In this document: one piece after another, positions 18,574 to 26,668 of the stretch
How the letters are laid out: every line of letters starts with the position of its first letter
Position numbering within the stretch: position 1 is the stretch's first letter
Source of the DNA: a virus
DNA: 57,157 bases
Direction: 5' to 3' (one strand)
IMG/VR virus record: IMGVR_UViG_3300025133_000125
Span: 1 to 57,157 of that record
Translations under genes and position numbers: made by a program
Notes under the pieces: generated by a model
What the model was told of the DNA's origin: nothing
Seen by the model: only the letters and a program-made list of their open reading frames with translations
Database searches by the model: none

Positions 18574-18995
18574 TTTGTCACCTTCTTAACTTTTTCAATT
18601 GAACGACCTGCGAAGTATGCTGCGTATACAGTCATTAATAGTGTTTGATAAACTGGCACATATGCAGCACCAATTGTAAAATCTTCACCTGCAATTTGCA
18701 AGTTCCCATCAAATACACTTAATACAGTAAAGACAGCAGTTAAAAATATCAATGTTAATGGTCTAATATTTTTTGATAACCAACTTCCGTGTTTCATATC
18801 AGCTTCCCATCTTGCTGATACTTGTGCTTGAGCTGCTTGTTCTGCTTTGGCTAAAATTTCAGTAATTCTTTCTTTTGCAGCGGCTTTCTCTTCACCTGAA
18901 GTATGTAAATTATCTATAATCCCACCTACATCTTTTAATGTATCACCACCTAATAGTGATCCAGCTGCCTTTCCTAGTGTTGCTAATAAACTCAT
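18570..18995 (-). CDS. Holin candidate of the GTA three-helix type
   Basis: A 141-residue protein. The N-terminal region is Gly/Ala-rich (LATLGKAAGSLLGGDTLKDV). An amphipathic helix follows (EEKAAAKERITEILAKAEQA), then ARWEADMKHGSWLSKNIRPL and two or three hydrophobic helices (TLIFLTAVFTVLSVF, VPVYQTLLMTVYAAYFAG), with a basic tail. The WxADxxxxSWLSKNIRPLTL pattern is characteristic of the GTA holin 3TM family. A holin would permeabilise the inner membrane at lysis. No endolysin is seen beside it. Confidence 0.7.
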   Translation of the reverse strand: MSLLATLGKAAGSLLGGDTLKDVGGIIDNLHTSGEEKAAAKERITEILAKAEQAAQAQVSARWEADMKHGSWLSKNIRPLTLIFLTAVFTVLSVFDGNLQIAGEDFTIGAAYVPVYQTLLMTVYAAYFAGRSIEKVKKVTK

Positions 18996-19006
18996 AACTA
19001 TTCTCC

Positions 19007-19342
19007 TTAGTATTCAAAACCCCAGGGTTCAGAATTATTTCCGCCCTTTATTGCATACCATATATCTTTAACTCTAAAATACCAAAATTTATTTGTCTCT
19101 AAAACATAAAATTCACCTTTAGGTGTTTTAAAACTTTTATTTGGTCCAAACTTAACTGTCATAGGTGCACCGTCATCCCACATCTTATCAGTCGTTTGAC
19201 CTTTTACCATCGTCCCATCACCAACAGCTTTATAAATTCTAGATCCTGGGTAATCTCCTTTTAGAGACGCCAAACCCTCAGGCATTCCTTCATTTAAAAT
19301 ACCTTCACATAGCATATCAATATTATCTTTTAACTTAATCAT
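19007..19342 (-). CDS. Putative capsid-targeted internal protein with three leader sites, 111 residues
   Basis: Starts MIKLKDNIDMLCE-GILNE-GMPE-GLAS, so three Glu-Gly sites follow one another at residues 13, 18 and 22. The body (about 24-111) is beta-rich (SRIYKAVGDGTMVKGQTTD, TPKGEFYVLETNKFWYFRVK) and ends GGNNSEPWGFEY, suggesting a small SH3-like barrel. The start overlaps the stop of the thioredoxin-like gene by 1 nt. Function unknown. Confidence 0.6.
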   Translation of the reverse strand: MIKLKDNIDMLCEGILNEGMPEGLASLKGDYPGSRIYKAVGDGTMVKGQTTDKMWDDGAPMTVKFGPNKSFKTPKGEFYVLETNKFWYFRVKDIWYAIKGGNNSEPWGFEY

Positions 19343-19713
19343 TAATAATCCTCACCAGCTATTGCTTCTTCAATTGCATCTTTAATATCTCCAGGCTCTA
19401 CATCAATCATACCATCCATATCGCCTTTCCATGTATCTATTTTATCACCGTTTATAAATAGCGCAATTGAAGGAAAATTTCTCAATCTTAATTTTTTACA
19501 ATATTTTTTTGTGTCTTCTGACATAGCTTTAATGATAATCGCATTTTCATGTCCCTTCACACCCTCAACGTATTTCATGCCATCACTTTCAGCCCACTTA
19601 GATGTAAATACAACTACAACTACTTTATCATTTATTCTTTCTTTAAAATTCTTATCAGTAACTTGTCCAAGCAAGGTAGATAAGAAAAATATTAATCCAA
19701 TTAAATATCTCAT
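19342..19713 (-). CDS. Exported thioredoxin-fold protein lacking the CxxC active site
   Basis: A 123-residue protein with a signal peptide (MRYLIGLIFFLSTLLGQ). It has the thioredoxin order: VVVVVFTSKWAESDG (strand and active-site region, about 32-45), AIIIKAMSEDTKKYCKKLRL, then the cis-proline motif RNFPSIALFINGDKIDTWKG. Where thioredoxins have WCGPC, this protein has WAESDG, so it cannot do thiol-disulfide exchange. It may be a periplasmic scaffold, chaperone or substrate-binding protein. It sits between a MIKL-leader gene and a MshEN-like gene. The fold call is good; the role is open. Confidence 0.65.
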   Translation of the reverse strand: MRYLIGLIFFLSTLLGQVTDKNFKERINDKVVVVVFTSKWAESDGMKYVEGVKGHENAIIIKAMSEDTKKYCKKLRLRNFPSIALFINGDKIDTWKGDMDGMIDVEPGDIKDAIEEAIAGEDY

Positions 19714-19722
19714 ATCTTACTC

Positions 19723-20319
19723 CTATTTCTTATCCTTTTTTCTTCGTTCAAGATCTTTAACATCTTTTTGTAATTCTTTCATTAAATCTTTTAACTCATC
19801 TAATGCACCAAATACATCATCTACATCATCTTGTAAACCGCCAACTTGAGACTTATATTGCTCAAAAGATCTTGGCCAATTATGGCCCCCTGGCTTTGAT
19901 GGATATTCCGCCTCATATAAACTTTCTAAACTCGGTAATTCTTTTGCTTCTTCAATCTCACTTTGTAATGCATACCACATACCAATCAATGAAGCAAGGC
20001 CTGTCCCAGCTGCTATCATAGTTTGAATTGATAATGTAAACTTAGTATCTAATACTTTATCTTCACTTATTTCGATTGGTTCTTTTTTCTTAGGTTCTAT
20101 TTTTTCAGCAATCACTTCTTGATGTTCTTCATGACCATTACCATTTTTTAATATAGTATCTGTTATATCCTCTAAAGAACAAAAACCTTTGTCAACAAGT
20201 ATTTCTCCAAGAGATCTTTTATCACCTTTAACTTGTGCCTGTAATGCTTGATTTAATTGTCTTCTTGTGATAATATCTTCATCACATAACAATTTACCTA
20301 TTTTAATATCTCCGTTCAT
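19723..20319 (-). CDS. MshEN/GspE-N-like domain, one membrane helix and coiled coil
   Basis: A 198-residue protein. Residues 5-60 read IGKLLCDEDIITRRQLNQAL ... LGEILVDKGFCSLEDITDTI, the repeated (I/L)GxLLxxxxxIxxxQLxxAL pattern of the GspE/PilB N-terminal (MshEN) domain, which in bacteria binds c-di-GMP or other secretion proteins. A hydrophobic helix (TMIAAGTGLASLIGMWYAL, about 105-125) follows. The C-terminus is a coiled coil (DDVDDVFGALDELKDLMKEL) ending in basic residues. The domain without the ATPase is unusual and could act as a membrane-tethered interfering protein. The overlap at 20316 shows coupling to the gene upstream. Confidence 0.6.
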   Translation of the reverse strand: MNGDIKIGKLLCDEDIITRRQLNQALQAQVKGDKRSLGEILVDKGFCSLEDITDTILKNGNGHEEHQEVIAEKIEPKKKEPIEISEDKVLDTKFTLSIQTMIAAGTGLASLIGMWYALQSEIEEAKELPSLESLYEAEYPSKPGGHNWPRSFEQYKSQVGGLQDDVDDVFGALDELKDLMKELQKDVKDLERRKKDKK

Positions 20320-20546
20320 AATATTTCTTTTAATACTTTCCTAAGCTTATTTGTGTCTCTATATTTTAATGCTTCTGCTAACTCTGTTTTTTGCTTAGCC
20401 CAAACAATTTTATCACTAAGCGATTCTAAAATAAATGATGCCCAATCAACTATAGCTTGATCGCTTTCATCTACTATATAATTAATTCTCTCACCAACTT
20501 TGCCGTCATCTTTGATGTAACTAGTTTTTTCTACACCTTTTTTCAA
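20316..20546 (-). CDS. Small hypothetical protein with TTG start, 76 residues
   Basis: The start codon is TTG at 20546, in a TTGA overlap with the stop of the small basic gene upstream. The product is helical (DESDQAIVDWASFILESLSD) with a basic end (KYRDTNKLRKVLKEIL). No family recognised. Coupling to both neighbours supports that it is expressed. Confidence 0.55.
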   Translation of the reverse strand: MKKGVEKTSYIKDDGKVGERINYIVDESDQAIVDWASFILESLSDKIVWAKQKTELAEALKYRDTNKLRKVLKEIL

Positions 20547-20695
20547 CGTATTCTCCCATAAGGATTATTTTTAATTTTATTATCACCCTTAGCTAACCAT
20601 TTTTTATGTTGAACTGCAGTCCTACCTTCTGTTTTTAGCTTTTTATTTAATGCTGCTCTTTTACGCTTTCTATCTTTTGCTTTTTTATTTGGCAT
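20543..20695 (-). CDS. Small very basic protein, 50 residues
   Basis: An ATG at 20695 opens MPNKKAKDRKRKRAALNKKL, with an all-basic helix and a C-terminus ending IKNNPYGRIR. The start shares one base with the stop of the lipoprotein gene (TAATG) and the stop forms TTGA with the next gene. The charge suggests nucleic-acid binding. Function unknown. Confidence 0.6.
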   Translation of the reverse strand: MPNKKAKDRKRKRAALNKKLKTEGRTAVQHKKWLAKGDNKIKNNPYGRIR

Positions 20696-21279
20696 TAGTA
20701 ATACTCCGAGTAGAATGTAGCTGATGTATCTGTTCCTATAGCAACATTCTCAAATAATAGTAATCCGTTTTGTAATGTTTCGTTGTATGGATTCCAAAAA
20801 GTTCCCTCTACAACTCCATCAACTACATTATTTTCATTTCTAAGTATTGCTCCTTGAGCATTTGATGTGTAGTCTGACAAACCTACTATCTCTAATGTGA
20901 CACCCTTTGTAGATTGAGATGCTGGATTAACATAAGAACCCTCGTCAATTAAATCATCATTATTTATAGCATCAATGTCATATAAGATTAAAGCATAATG
21001 TTCTTTCTCAGGAGTTACTCTGCCGCCATCTTTTTGAAAGTGGATTACAAATACCTTTTTAACATCACCGCTATCTGTAAGCGTTCCCACACCGTAGGTA
21101 GTTACACTTTCATAATAATCATATACAGGTATTTCATCACCATTTAACCACATTTGAATTAACGCTTGTGGTTCTTCTTCATCCTTTCGGTCATCACAGC
21201 TTGACATCATAAATAATGATACCATCAATAACGAACCACAAATTACTCTTACTATATTATATACTTCTTCATGCTTCAT
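20695..21279 (-). CDS. Putative lipoprotein, 194 residues
   Basis: The N-terminus has a hydrophobic stretch ending in a lipobox (SLLMVSLFMMSSC), with Cys28 followed by DDRKDEEEP, typical of a lipoprotein with an acidic linker. The mature part is beta-rich (IQMWLNGDEIPVYDYYESVT ... VVEGTFWNPYNETLQNGLL) without a recognised domain. It lies directly downstream of the outer-membrane-type gene at 21281-22567, so the two may form an envelope pair. Lipoproteins are rare in phages and often serve superinfection exclusion or host-envelope change. Confidence 0.6.
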   Translation of the reverse strand: MKHEEVYNIVRVICGSLLMVSLFMMSSCDDRKDEEEPQALIQMWLNGDEIPVYDYYESVTTYGVGTLTDSGDVKKVFVIHFQKDGGRVTPEKEHYALILYDIDAINNDDLIDEGSYVNPASQSTKGVTLEIVGLSDYTSNAQGAILRNENNVVDGVVEGTFWNPYNETLQNGLLLFENVAIGTDTSATFYSEYY

Positions 21280-21280
21280 T

Positions 21281-22567
21281 CTAGAATCCCATAAATTGGT
21301 AGTTTAATCCAAACTTAAAGTCATAAGCTGGACGTTCCCAATAATATAAATATTTACCTTCGGCAAAGACTCCAAGATTGTCTTTTATTTTAACACCGAA
21401 TATCGCACCGTAATCATAATCATTCCATGTCATCCACATTGGATCCATATACATAAATTTATGTGGATCTTTGCCATCTTCTAAATGCGTAGCATAGTCT
21501 GCTGCATTATGATATGAATATTTGTCATGACCAAAATGATAAGGTAACCAATTACCCCAAGCATGAATCCACCAATTATCTGAATGATGATAATAATCCA
21601 TACCCAATACGATTGACGTTTCTTTTTGAAAACCAAGTCCTCGTTTAACTCCATCTATATATTCTTCTAACATACCTGGAAAATGATACACAAAATATTC
21701 TCTGTCTGTATAAGCAAATATTCTACCATCAGCATCTCTCCATAACCAATCGTGACCCCAATACTCTCCACCTTCATTCCAAAATGGACCAGAACCTTCA
21801 ATTGGTACCCATTCACCATTTACGTATTCTAATAGTTCGGATTCAATCCAATTACCATCTTCATCAATTGCATTTCCATCGGCCCACATATTATCGTCAA
21901 TACCAAAAGCATCTTCTGCAAAATCCCACCATGAACCACGATACCAAGTTGTGTCCAATACCATAGCATCAAATCCGTATACAGGATGTTGTCTATGTTT
22001 TGCACCAACACTTACTGTAAAGCCATTATCTAATACCGGTAACGTCCACTTTACTCTTAAATCACCTTGACTATATACAATATCTTCCAAGCCCAATTCT
22101 GACCAACCGACTTTGGCCATATACCAATCACCAGTATATCGTAACCAATATTCTTGATTAATGTATTCTTCGCCCCATTGACGACCTTCTGACCATTTAA
22201 ATAAGAATTCCCATCCTTTAACTGGTGCTATTGTTGCACTTTCATTAGCATTCTTTTCAGAACCATCGTACCAAGTACCACCTTTACCTGCGTTTTTAAC
22301 ACCTCGTTTTGGTTCATACTTAAATCTACCAATTTTTCTTAATCCAAATGATTTTTGAAAATCTGGCTGGAATTCTCTTTCATCCCTGGCGACTTCCAAT
22401 TGTCCAGTACTTAATCCACCAATTATACTGAATCTATCATCTTGATGCCGCGGAGCATTTAAGCTGAAACTTGCGTAAGCTGTAGAATATTTAAAAAATT
22501 TCCAAAGCTCTGTTTCAGCAAACAAAGATGAGGTTAACAGTAACCCAATTATAATGTTCTTTAACAT
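21281..22567 (-). CDS. Exported Trp/Tyr-rich beta protein, outer-membrane type
   Basis: The start at 22567 (MLKNIIIGLLLTSSLFAETE) is chosen because AGGAG lies about 8 nt before it and it gives a proper signal peptide; a longer frame begins 10 codons upstream. The mature protein (about 410 residues) is rich in Trp, Tyr and Gly with repeated short strands (GWEFLFKWSEGRQWGEEYIN, KVGWSELGLEDIVYSQGD, DNWWIHAWGNWLPYHFG) and ends in LNYQFMGF, an aromatic C-terminus as in outer-membrane beta-barrels. It may remodel the host outer membrane or come from a host barrel gene. It is coupled to the lipoprotein gene downstream. Confidence 0.6.
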   Translation of the reverse strand: MLKNIIIGLLLTSSLFAETELWKFFKYSTAYASFSLNAPRHQDDRFSIIGGLSTGQLEVARDEREFQPDFQKSFGLRKIGRFKYEPKRGVKNAGKGGTWYDGSEKNANESATIAPVKGWEFLFKWSEGRQWGEEYINQEYWLRYTGDWYMAKVGWSELGLEDIVYSQGDLRVKWTLPVLDNGFTVSVGAKHRQHPVYGFDAMVLDTTWYRGSWWDFAEDAFGIDDNMWADGNAIDEDGNWIESELLEYVNGEWVPIEGSGPFWNEGGEYWGHDWLWRDADGRIFAYTDREYFVYHFPGMLEEYIDGVKRGLGFQKETSIVLGMDYYHHSDNWWIHAWGNWLPYHFGHDKYSYHNAADYATHLEDGKDPHKFMYMDPMWMTWNDYDYGAIFGVKIKDNLGVFAEGKYLYYWERPAYDFKFGLNYQFMGF

Positions 22568-22586
22568 CTGTTTTTCTCCTATTATA

Positions 22587-23657
22587 TTAAATATCAAATC
22601 TTATCACAAAAGATAAAGCTAACTCAGGATCATTTCGTATTGGTCGTGAAGTTTTAGCAATAGCCAGTAAATCACCAAAGTCGTTATACAACCCAACTGT
22701 TGTAATATATGGTGCAAAAAATGAATGCGTTACCATATTATCAGCAGCAGGTGCAGCATTATATCCGCTTGCTTTATATGCAAACTCACCAGGTGCCAAT
22801 ATTTGTCGTAATGCATCTGTGTCAGCAGCCACAGAAGCAGGAATTGTTAAACTACCGCTTCTTTCTTTTGTTGCACTTATATTCATTGTACCATTATATT
22901 TTTCCATTGGAATCATACATGTGTATTCATGTTCGTAAACTGTTCTTGTTGCATCAAAATCTAATTTCCAACCAGTTGCATTTGATCCACCTGCTACATT
23001 TTCGTAATAACTTCCTGTTGATGAAATCATAATTAGGCCGTGATCATATGAAATAACTCCAAGTGACGACCCGGATCCTTCTGCTGTAGGTGTACCAGCT
23101 TTGAATTCTGATTCATATGCTGAATCATATAAATTTCCGCAACCGTCATCTTTAACTATTACAGCCGATCCGTTAGAATAATCTGTAAGCTCTATTGATC
23201 CTGATTTTATTCCTTCACCAAAAATTTTCTGTGGTATACTGATAACATTAACATCATTATAGATTCTTCTTAGCCCAAGCTCTTCATAAAGCACAGATCC
23301 GGAAGATGCTGGATGCCCAAATGGCATATGATATGAATCTAAAACATGTTGTGGTTGTGGTGATTGATATAGTCTATTATCTGAATGCGCAAATTCAAAG
23401 AAATTTAATTTAAGTTGTCTATATAGGGGCTCTTTATAAATTTTTATAACTTCACCTTTAGAATTTGAAACTGTATTAACTGCTGATGTACTTGTTTGAA
23501 ACCCAGGATTTCCTATTAAGCTACCTGTAATTGCATGTAAAGCCATAATATCATAATCAGTAGCAGTATCGACACCACCATAATACTGTACTGAAAATGT
23601 TTTATTAATTTCGTATGGAGTTACTCTTTTATCTTCTTTTCTAATTGGTGTGAACAT
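22587..23657 (-). CDS. Tail/baseplate structural protein, paralogue of 23715-24737 product
   Basis: A 356-residue protein. Its C-terminal 45 residues (YITTVGLYNDFGDLLAIAK, SRPIRNDPELALSFVIRFDI) closely match those of the next upstream gene and the C-terminal signature of structural proteins in marine T4-like phages. The middle is Gly/Ser-rich beta sequence. It lies just left of the main tail block and has its own ATATTTAT box. The precise virion position is unknown. Confidence 0.7.
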   Translation of the reverse strand: MFTPIRKEDKRVTPYEINKTFSVQYYGGVDTATDYDIMALHAITGSLIGNPGFQTSTSAVNTVSNSKGEVIKIYKEPLYRQLKLNFFEFAHSDNRLYQSPQPQHVLDSYHMPFGHPASSGSVLYEELGLRRIYNDVNVISIPQKIFGEGIKSGSIELTDYSNGSAVIVKDDGCGNLYDSAYESEFKAGTPTAEGSGSSLGVISYDHGLIMISSTGSYYENVAGGSNATGWKLDFDATRTVYEHEYTCMIPMEKYNGTMNISATKERSGSLTIPASVAADTDALRQILAPGEFAYKASGYNAAPAADNMVTHSFFAPYITTVGLYNDFGDLLAIAKTSRPIRNDPELALSFVIRFDI

Positions 23658-23675
23658 ATGTATCCCATGTTTACA

Positions 23676-23684
23676 ATAAATATT
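23676..23684 (-). promoter_or_regulatory. Candidate late-promoter box (AATATTTAT)
   Basis: The sense strand reads GAATATTTATTG, about 18 nt before the ATG at 23657, in a 57-nt intergenic gap. It shares the ATATTTAT core with five other sites. Confidence 0.4.
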
Positions 23685-23714
23685 CTACAACAATTAAAAT
23701 GACAACCTTTGAAT

Positions 23715-24737
23715 TTAGAAGTCTAATCTTACTTTTATCAATGCCTCTCTGCTAGATGATTTAAGTACTGGCCTAGAAAGTTTAGCAACAGCTAATAGTT
23801 CATTAGCATTATTATAAAGCCCTACCGTAGTAATATAAGATTGTGGATCTGTTCTAAATGAAGGAACTGCCAATTCATTTGTTGACGATGTAAAATATGT
23901 AGGATTCTGACTATGATTGTACATATTATGCTTAACTCTACAGAAATAATGTGTAGATCTTATTGATTCTTCTCTTCTAGATGAAAAGTAAGCGCCTTCT
24001 TGTATAGCTCGAACAAACCTTGCTGAATTACCGGCATCATCATCAGTAGATGTAACATAGCCTGCAAGAAAAGTTCCTGCACCTAATGCAGCTGCATCAA
24101 GTATTAATACACCTGATTCTGGATAAAATTTACCGAACGTGTCATCACCTGCTGGTGATACAGCAGTTCCAGAAGCAATAGAACCAGAAATTATATTAAA
24201 CTCTCTTGTTGTACTTTTAACTGTAGGGTCTTGTGTTGCGCCGCTATTATCAATAAGTTTTAAAAACCCTACACCTGATCCTGATAAGTGTAGTTCCCAA
24301 TTACCTGGATCCATCTTTTCTTTAAGGCGTCCACGATTTATAGAAATTGCAAATATTGCTTGTGATGATGTTGTATTTGTGCCTGCAGTGCCATCAAATT
24401 GAAAATACTCTGTATTTTGTGGCAATAATAAATTTCTAAACTGTCTATAAATTGCTTTTGATGCTGCATAATCTGCGTCACCAGTTTTAGAACCAGATCC
24501 TGCGTAGTGACCGTAAGCGGTAGAAAATTGTACAGAAGAAGTAGCATCAGTGCCAACCGGCCCCTGATATACATCTGAATAAAATTGTCCTGTGCTTCCA
24601 CTTTGCACAGAGGATGTATGAAAACTAGTTAGTGTTCCGACTCCGCCTGACCACATCCCTGAAGACACAATGCTTATCTGACTTGTGACCTTGTCATTTT
24701 CTTCTATTGTTGTGAATATACCTTGTTGTTGTGCCAT
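23715..24737 (-). CDS. Tail/baseplate structural protein, paralogue of 22587-23657 product
   Basis: A 340-residue protein, Gly/Ser/Thr-rich, ending SYITTVGLYNNANELLAVAK and SRPVLKSSSREALIKVRLDF. The shared ending with the neighbour indicates tandem duplication, with divergence of the N-terminal part (MAQQQGIFTTIEENDKVTSQ). The motif set is typical of virion proteins in this phage group. It is preceded by a Shine-Dalgarno AGGAGAG and by an ATATTTAT box. Confidence 0.7.
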   Translation of the reverse strand: MAQQQGIFTTIEENDKVTSQISIVSSGMWSGGVGTLTSFHTSSVQSGSTGQFYSDVYQGPVGTDATSSVQFSTAYGHYAGSGSKTGDADYAASKAIYRQFRNLLLPQNTEYFQFDGTAGTNTTSSQAIFAISINRGRLKEKMDPGNWELHLSGSGVGFLKLIDNSGATQDPTVKSTTREFNIISGSIASGTAVSPAGDDTFGKFYPESGVLILDAAALGAGTFLAGYVTSTDDDAGNSARFVRAIQEGAYFSSRREESIRSTHYFCRVKHNMYNHSQNPTYFTSSTNELAVPSFRTDPQSYITTVGLYNNANELLAVAKLSRPVLKSSSREALIKVRLDF

Positions 24738-24758
24738 TCTAAGCTCTCCTATTCGCTA

Positions 24759-24767
24759 ATAAATATT
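24759..24767 (-). promoter_or_regulatory. Candidate late-promoter box (AATATTTAT)
   Basis: The sense strand reads TAATATTTATTAGC, about 21 nt before the ATG at 24737, in a 55-nt gap. It has the shared ATATTTAT core. Confidence 0.4.
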
Positions 24768-24792
24768 AAGCAATTGAGTTTTTATTTTTATC

Positions 24793-25131
24793 TTATTTCG
24801 GATTTACAGTAATCTTAATTTCTTTTGTTACACCTGAATTAATGCCGGTAACTTTTAATGTCACCTCTTGTGCTGTCTTAACATACTTTGATACCAAAGT
24901 AACAGCATTGCCTGTAATTACTTGAGGTCCGCCTTTTGGTTTCCCTATTGAAGGCGGCTTTGGTTTTTTAATATAAGGAACATTAGGTCTTTTTCTTGTT
25001 GCGCTTGGGGTTCTTCTTGCTTTTCTTTTAGTTTGTGCTACCTTAGTATCATTTATTCTTGATGCTGTTCTTCCTTGAGATTTAGAAGAAGCATTTCCCC
25101 TTGTCATTGTTTTATTTGTATTTTTTGGCAT
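24793..25131 (-). CDS. Basic structural-region protein with beta domain, 112 residues
   Basis: The first 65 residues are highly basic and disordered (MTRGNASSKSQGRTASR, KRKARRTPSATRKRPNVPY). The last 45 form a beta-type domain (VITGNAVTLVSKYVKTAQEV, TLKVTGINSGVTKEIKITVN) resembling a small Ig-like or big-like fold. It lies 2 nt from the structural gene upstream and may be a minor virion protein. No family recognised. Confidence 0.55.
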   Translation of the reverse strand: MPKNTNKTMTRGNASSKSQGRTASRINDTKVAQTKRKARRTPSATRKRPNVPYIKKPKPPSIGKPKGGPQVITGNAVTLVSKYVKTAQEVTLKVTGINSGVTKEIKITVNPK

Positions 25132-25133
25132 TT

Positions 25134-25928
25134 CTATTTCTTTTTGCCCTTATCCATGCCTTTATCTTCAGGATCAAAACCTTTCGGTATCTGCCCTCTA
25201 AAAATAGAGTAATTAAAATTTTTGTATTGTTTGTTTGCCCATGATCCAAATACTACAACAGAGTAGCCTTTGCCACCTGCTTGAATTTTTTCAATTAAGT
25301 ATTCACCATTGTTTTGCGGCCAATAATTACCTTGTACTCTTATTACATCATTAGGAAGTGCATCAAATACTGTATCTAATTGAAATACACTTCTTTCATT
25401 TGGTAGAATTGCCCCAAATGAACCTTTTGTTCCTTCTGGAACTATTAAATTAGGATCATCAGCTGGCGCATCAGTTGTATCATCAGAAGATGATGCCTTA
25501 TAAGAGCCAACAAATAATTCTACAATTGTATCATCTGAAATTTCAAATATGTAATCTTCAATTTCATCTCCCATACCTGTAGTATTTGGTGCTATGTAAA
25601 TAGATGCATTTTCACCAGTTAGTGTTGCTGTATTTGGTATGCCCGCATCCATAACAGGTGTTTCCTTAGTGCCGGGTGGAAGTGTTATAAGTTTGTATTG
25701 TAATGCAATATCAGCTTTTGGCGATGCTTCTAAGATAGGCATATTTTCTATTTGAACACCATAATAGTTAGGGCCATTAGAATTAGATTCATTATACAGT
25801 GAGTAGTCAATCTCATCATCGCCTAATGCAAACTTTTCAATTTCAAATGAATTTGAGGATAACTTCTCTCTTCCCTTATTTGTTAGGATCGCATCGACAA
25901 TCAAAGTAGATCTATCTAAAAATGCCAT
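25134..25928 (-). CDS. Structural protein, paralogue of 25948-26622 product
   Basis: A 264-residue protein. The N-terminus (LDRSTLIVDAILTNKGREKL, then FEIEKFALGDDEIDYSLYN and YYGVQIENMPILEA) is a strongly recurrent module in T4-like phage tail regions. The C-terminal half differs from the paralogue and ends GQIPKGFDPEDKGMDKGKKK. It is encoded directly before the 112-residue gene. Its location in the virion is unknown but context says tail. Confidence 0.75.
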   Translation of the reverse strand: MAFLDRSTLIVDAILTNKGREKLSSNSFEIEKFALGDDEIDYSLYNESNSNGPNYYGVQIENMPILEASPKADIALQYKLITLPPGTKETPVMDAGIPNTATLTGENASIYIAPNTTGMGDEIEDYIFEISDDTIVELFVGSYKASSSDDTTDAPADDPNLIVPEGTKGSFGAILPNERSVFQLDTVFDALPNDVIRVQGNYWPQNNGEYLIEKIQAGGKGYSVVVFGSWANKQYKNFNYSIFRGQIPKGFDPEDKGMDKGKKK

Positions 25929-25947
25929 TGATTGGTTCCTTTAGTTT

Positions 25948-26622
25948 TTAATTCGACGAAGCAGATGAAGCTAGATAATTTATTGTTACCGTACATGCTC
26001 TTGTTGCACCATACGTTAACCCTGTAATAATTATCGATGTCGTCGCATCATCTTGTGCTTGTAGTATTTCTTTTGCGTGAACAGTACATTCTGTGCCATA
26101 AACAGTTTGACTCATACTTTGTTTGCTTGTAGAATAATTAATATTACTAGGAGCAACAGTGGATGATGCTGTTGATAAATAAGCAATTGAAGAATTCAAA
26201 ATTGTAAATGAATATCCATCCTCATCTGTATCACCATTACCAGGCAAATCTTTTGTATTGGGAGTAATAGTTTTACCGCCCCCTGCTGTACCATCTCCAG
26301 CATTCCAATCTACAGTATATCCATTTTCAACATTATAAATACTGGACATTTTATTTGTGCCTGTTTCTCTTGTTACAAGCTTATATCTCATTGTAGTATT
26401 TGCGTTTGATGTGGGCTCTAATAGTGGTAATGATTCTATTACATTACCATAATAGTCAGTCCCAAGTGGATTTGTTTCATTCCAGAGGGAATAATCTACT
26501 TCATCATCTGCAAGAGCAAACTTTGTTATTTGGAATTCATTTTGACCACGTGCTAACAATTCACGACCTTTTTTTGTTAGAACTGCATCCAAAATTGTTG
26601 TTGCATTATTTAGATATCCCAT
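25948..26622 (-). CDS. Structural protein, paralogue of 25134-25928 product
   Basis: A 224-residue protein starting MGYLNNATTILDAVLTKKGR, then ITKFALADDEVDYSLWNE and YYGNVIESLPLLEP. About 90 N-terminal residues align by eye with the neighbour. The C-terminal domain is Ser/Thr-rich (SSIIITG-like strands). The tandem arrangement indicates duplication. It has its own ATATTTAT box upstream, after the 2476-residue gene. Confidence 0.75.
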   Translation of the reverse strand: MGYLNNATTILDAVLTKKGRELLARGQNEFQITKFALADDEVDYSLWNETNPLGTDYYGNVIESLPLLEPTSNANTTMRYKLVTRETGTNKMSSIYNVENGYTVDWNAGDGTAGGGKTITPNTKDLPGNGDTDEDGYSFTILNSSIAYLSTASSTVAPSNINYSTSKQSMSQTVYGTECTVHAKEILQAQDDATTSIIITGLTYGATRACTVTINYLASSASSN

Positions 26623-26668
26623 TTTTCTATTCTCCGTATTTAAAGATATTTTTAGAACATTTCATTTA

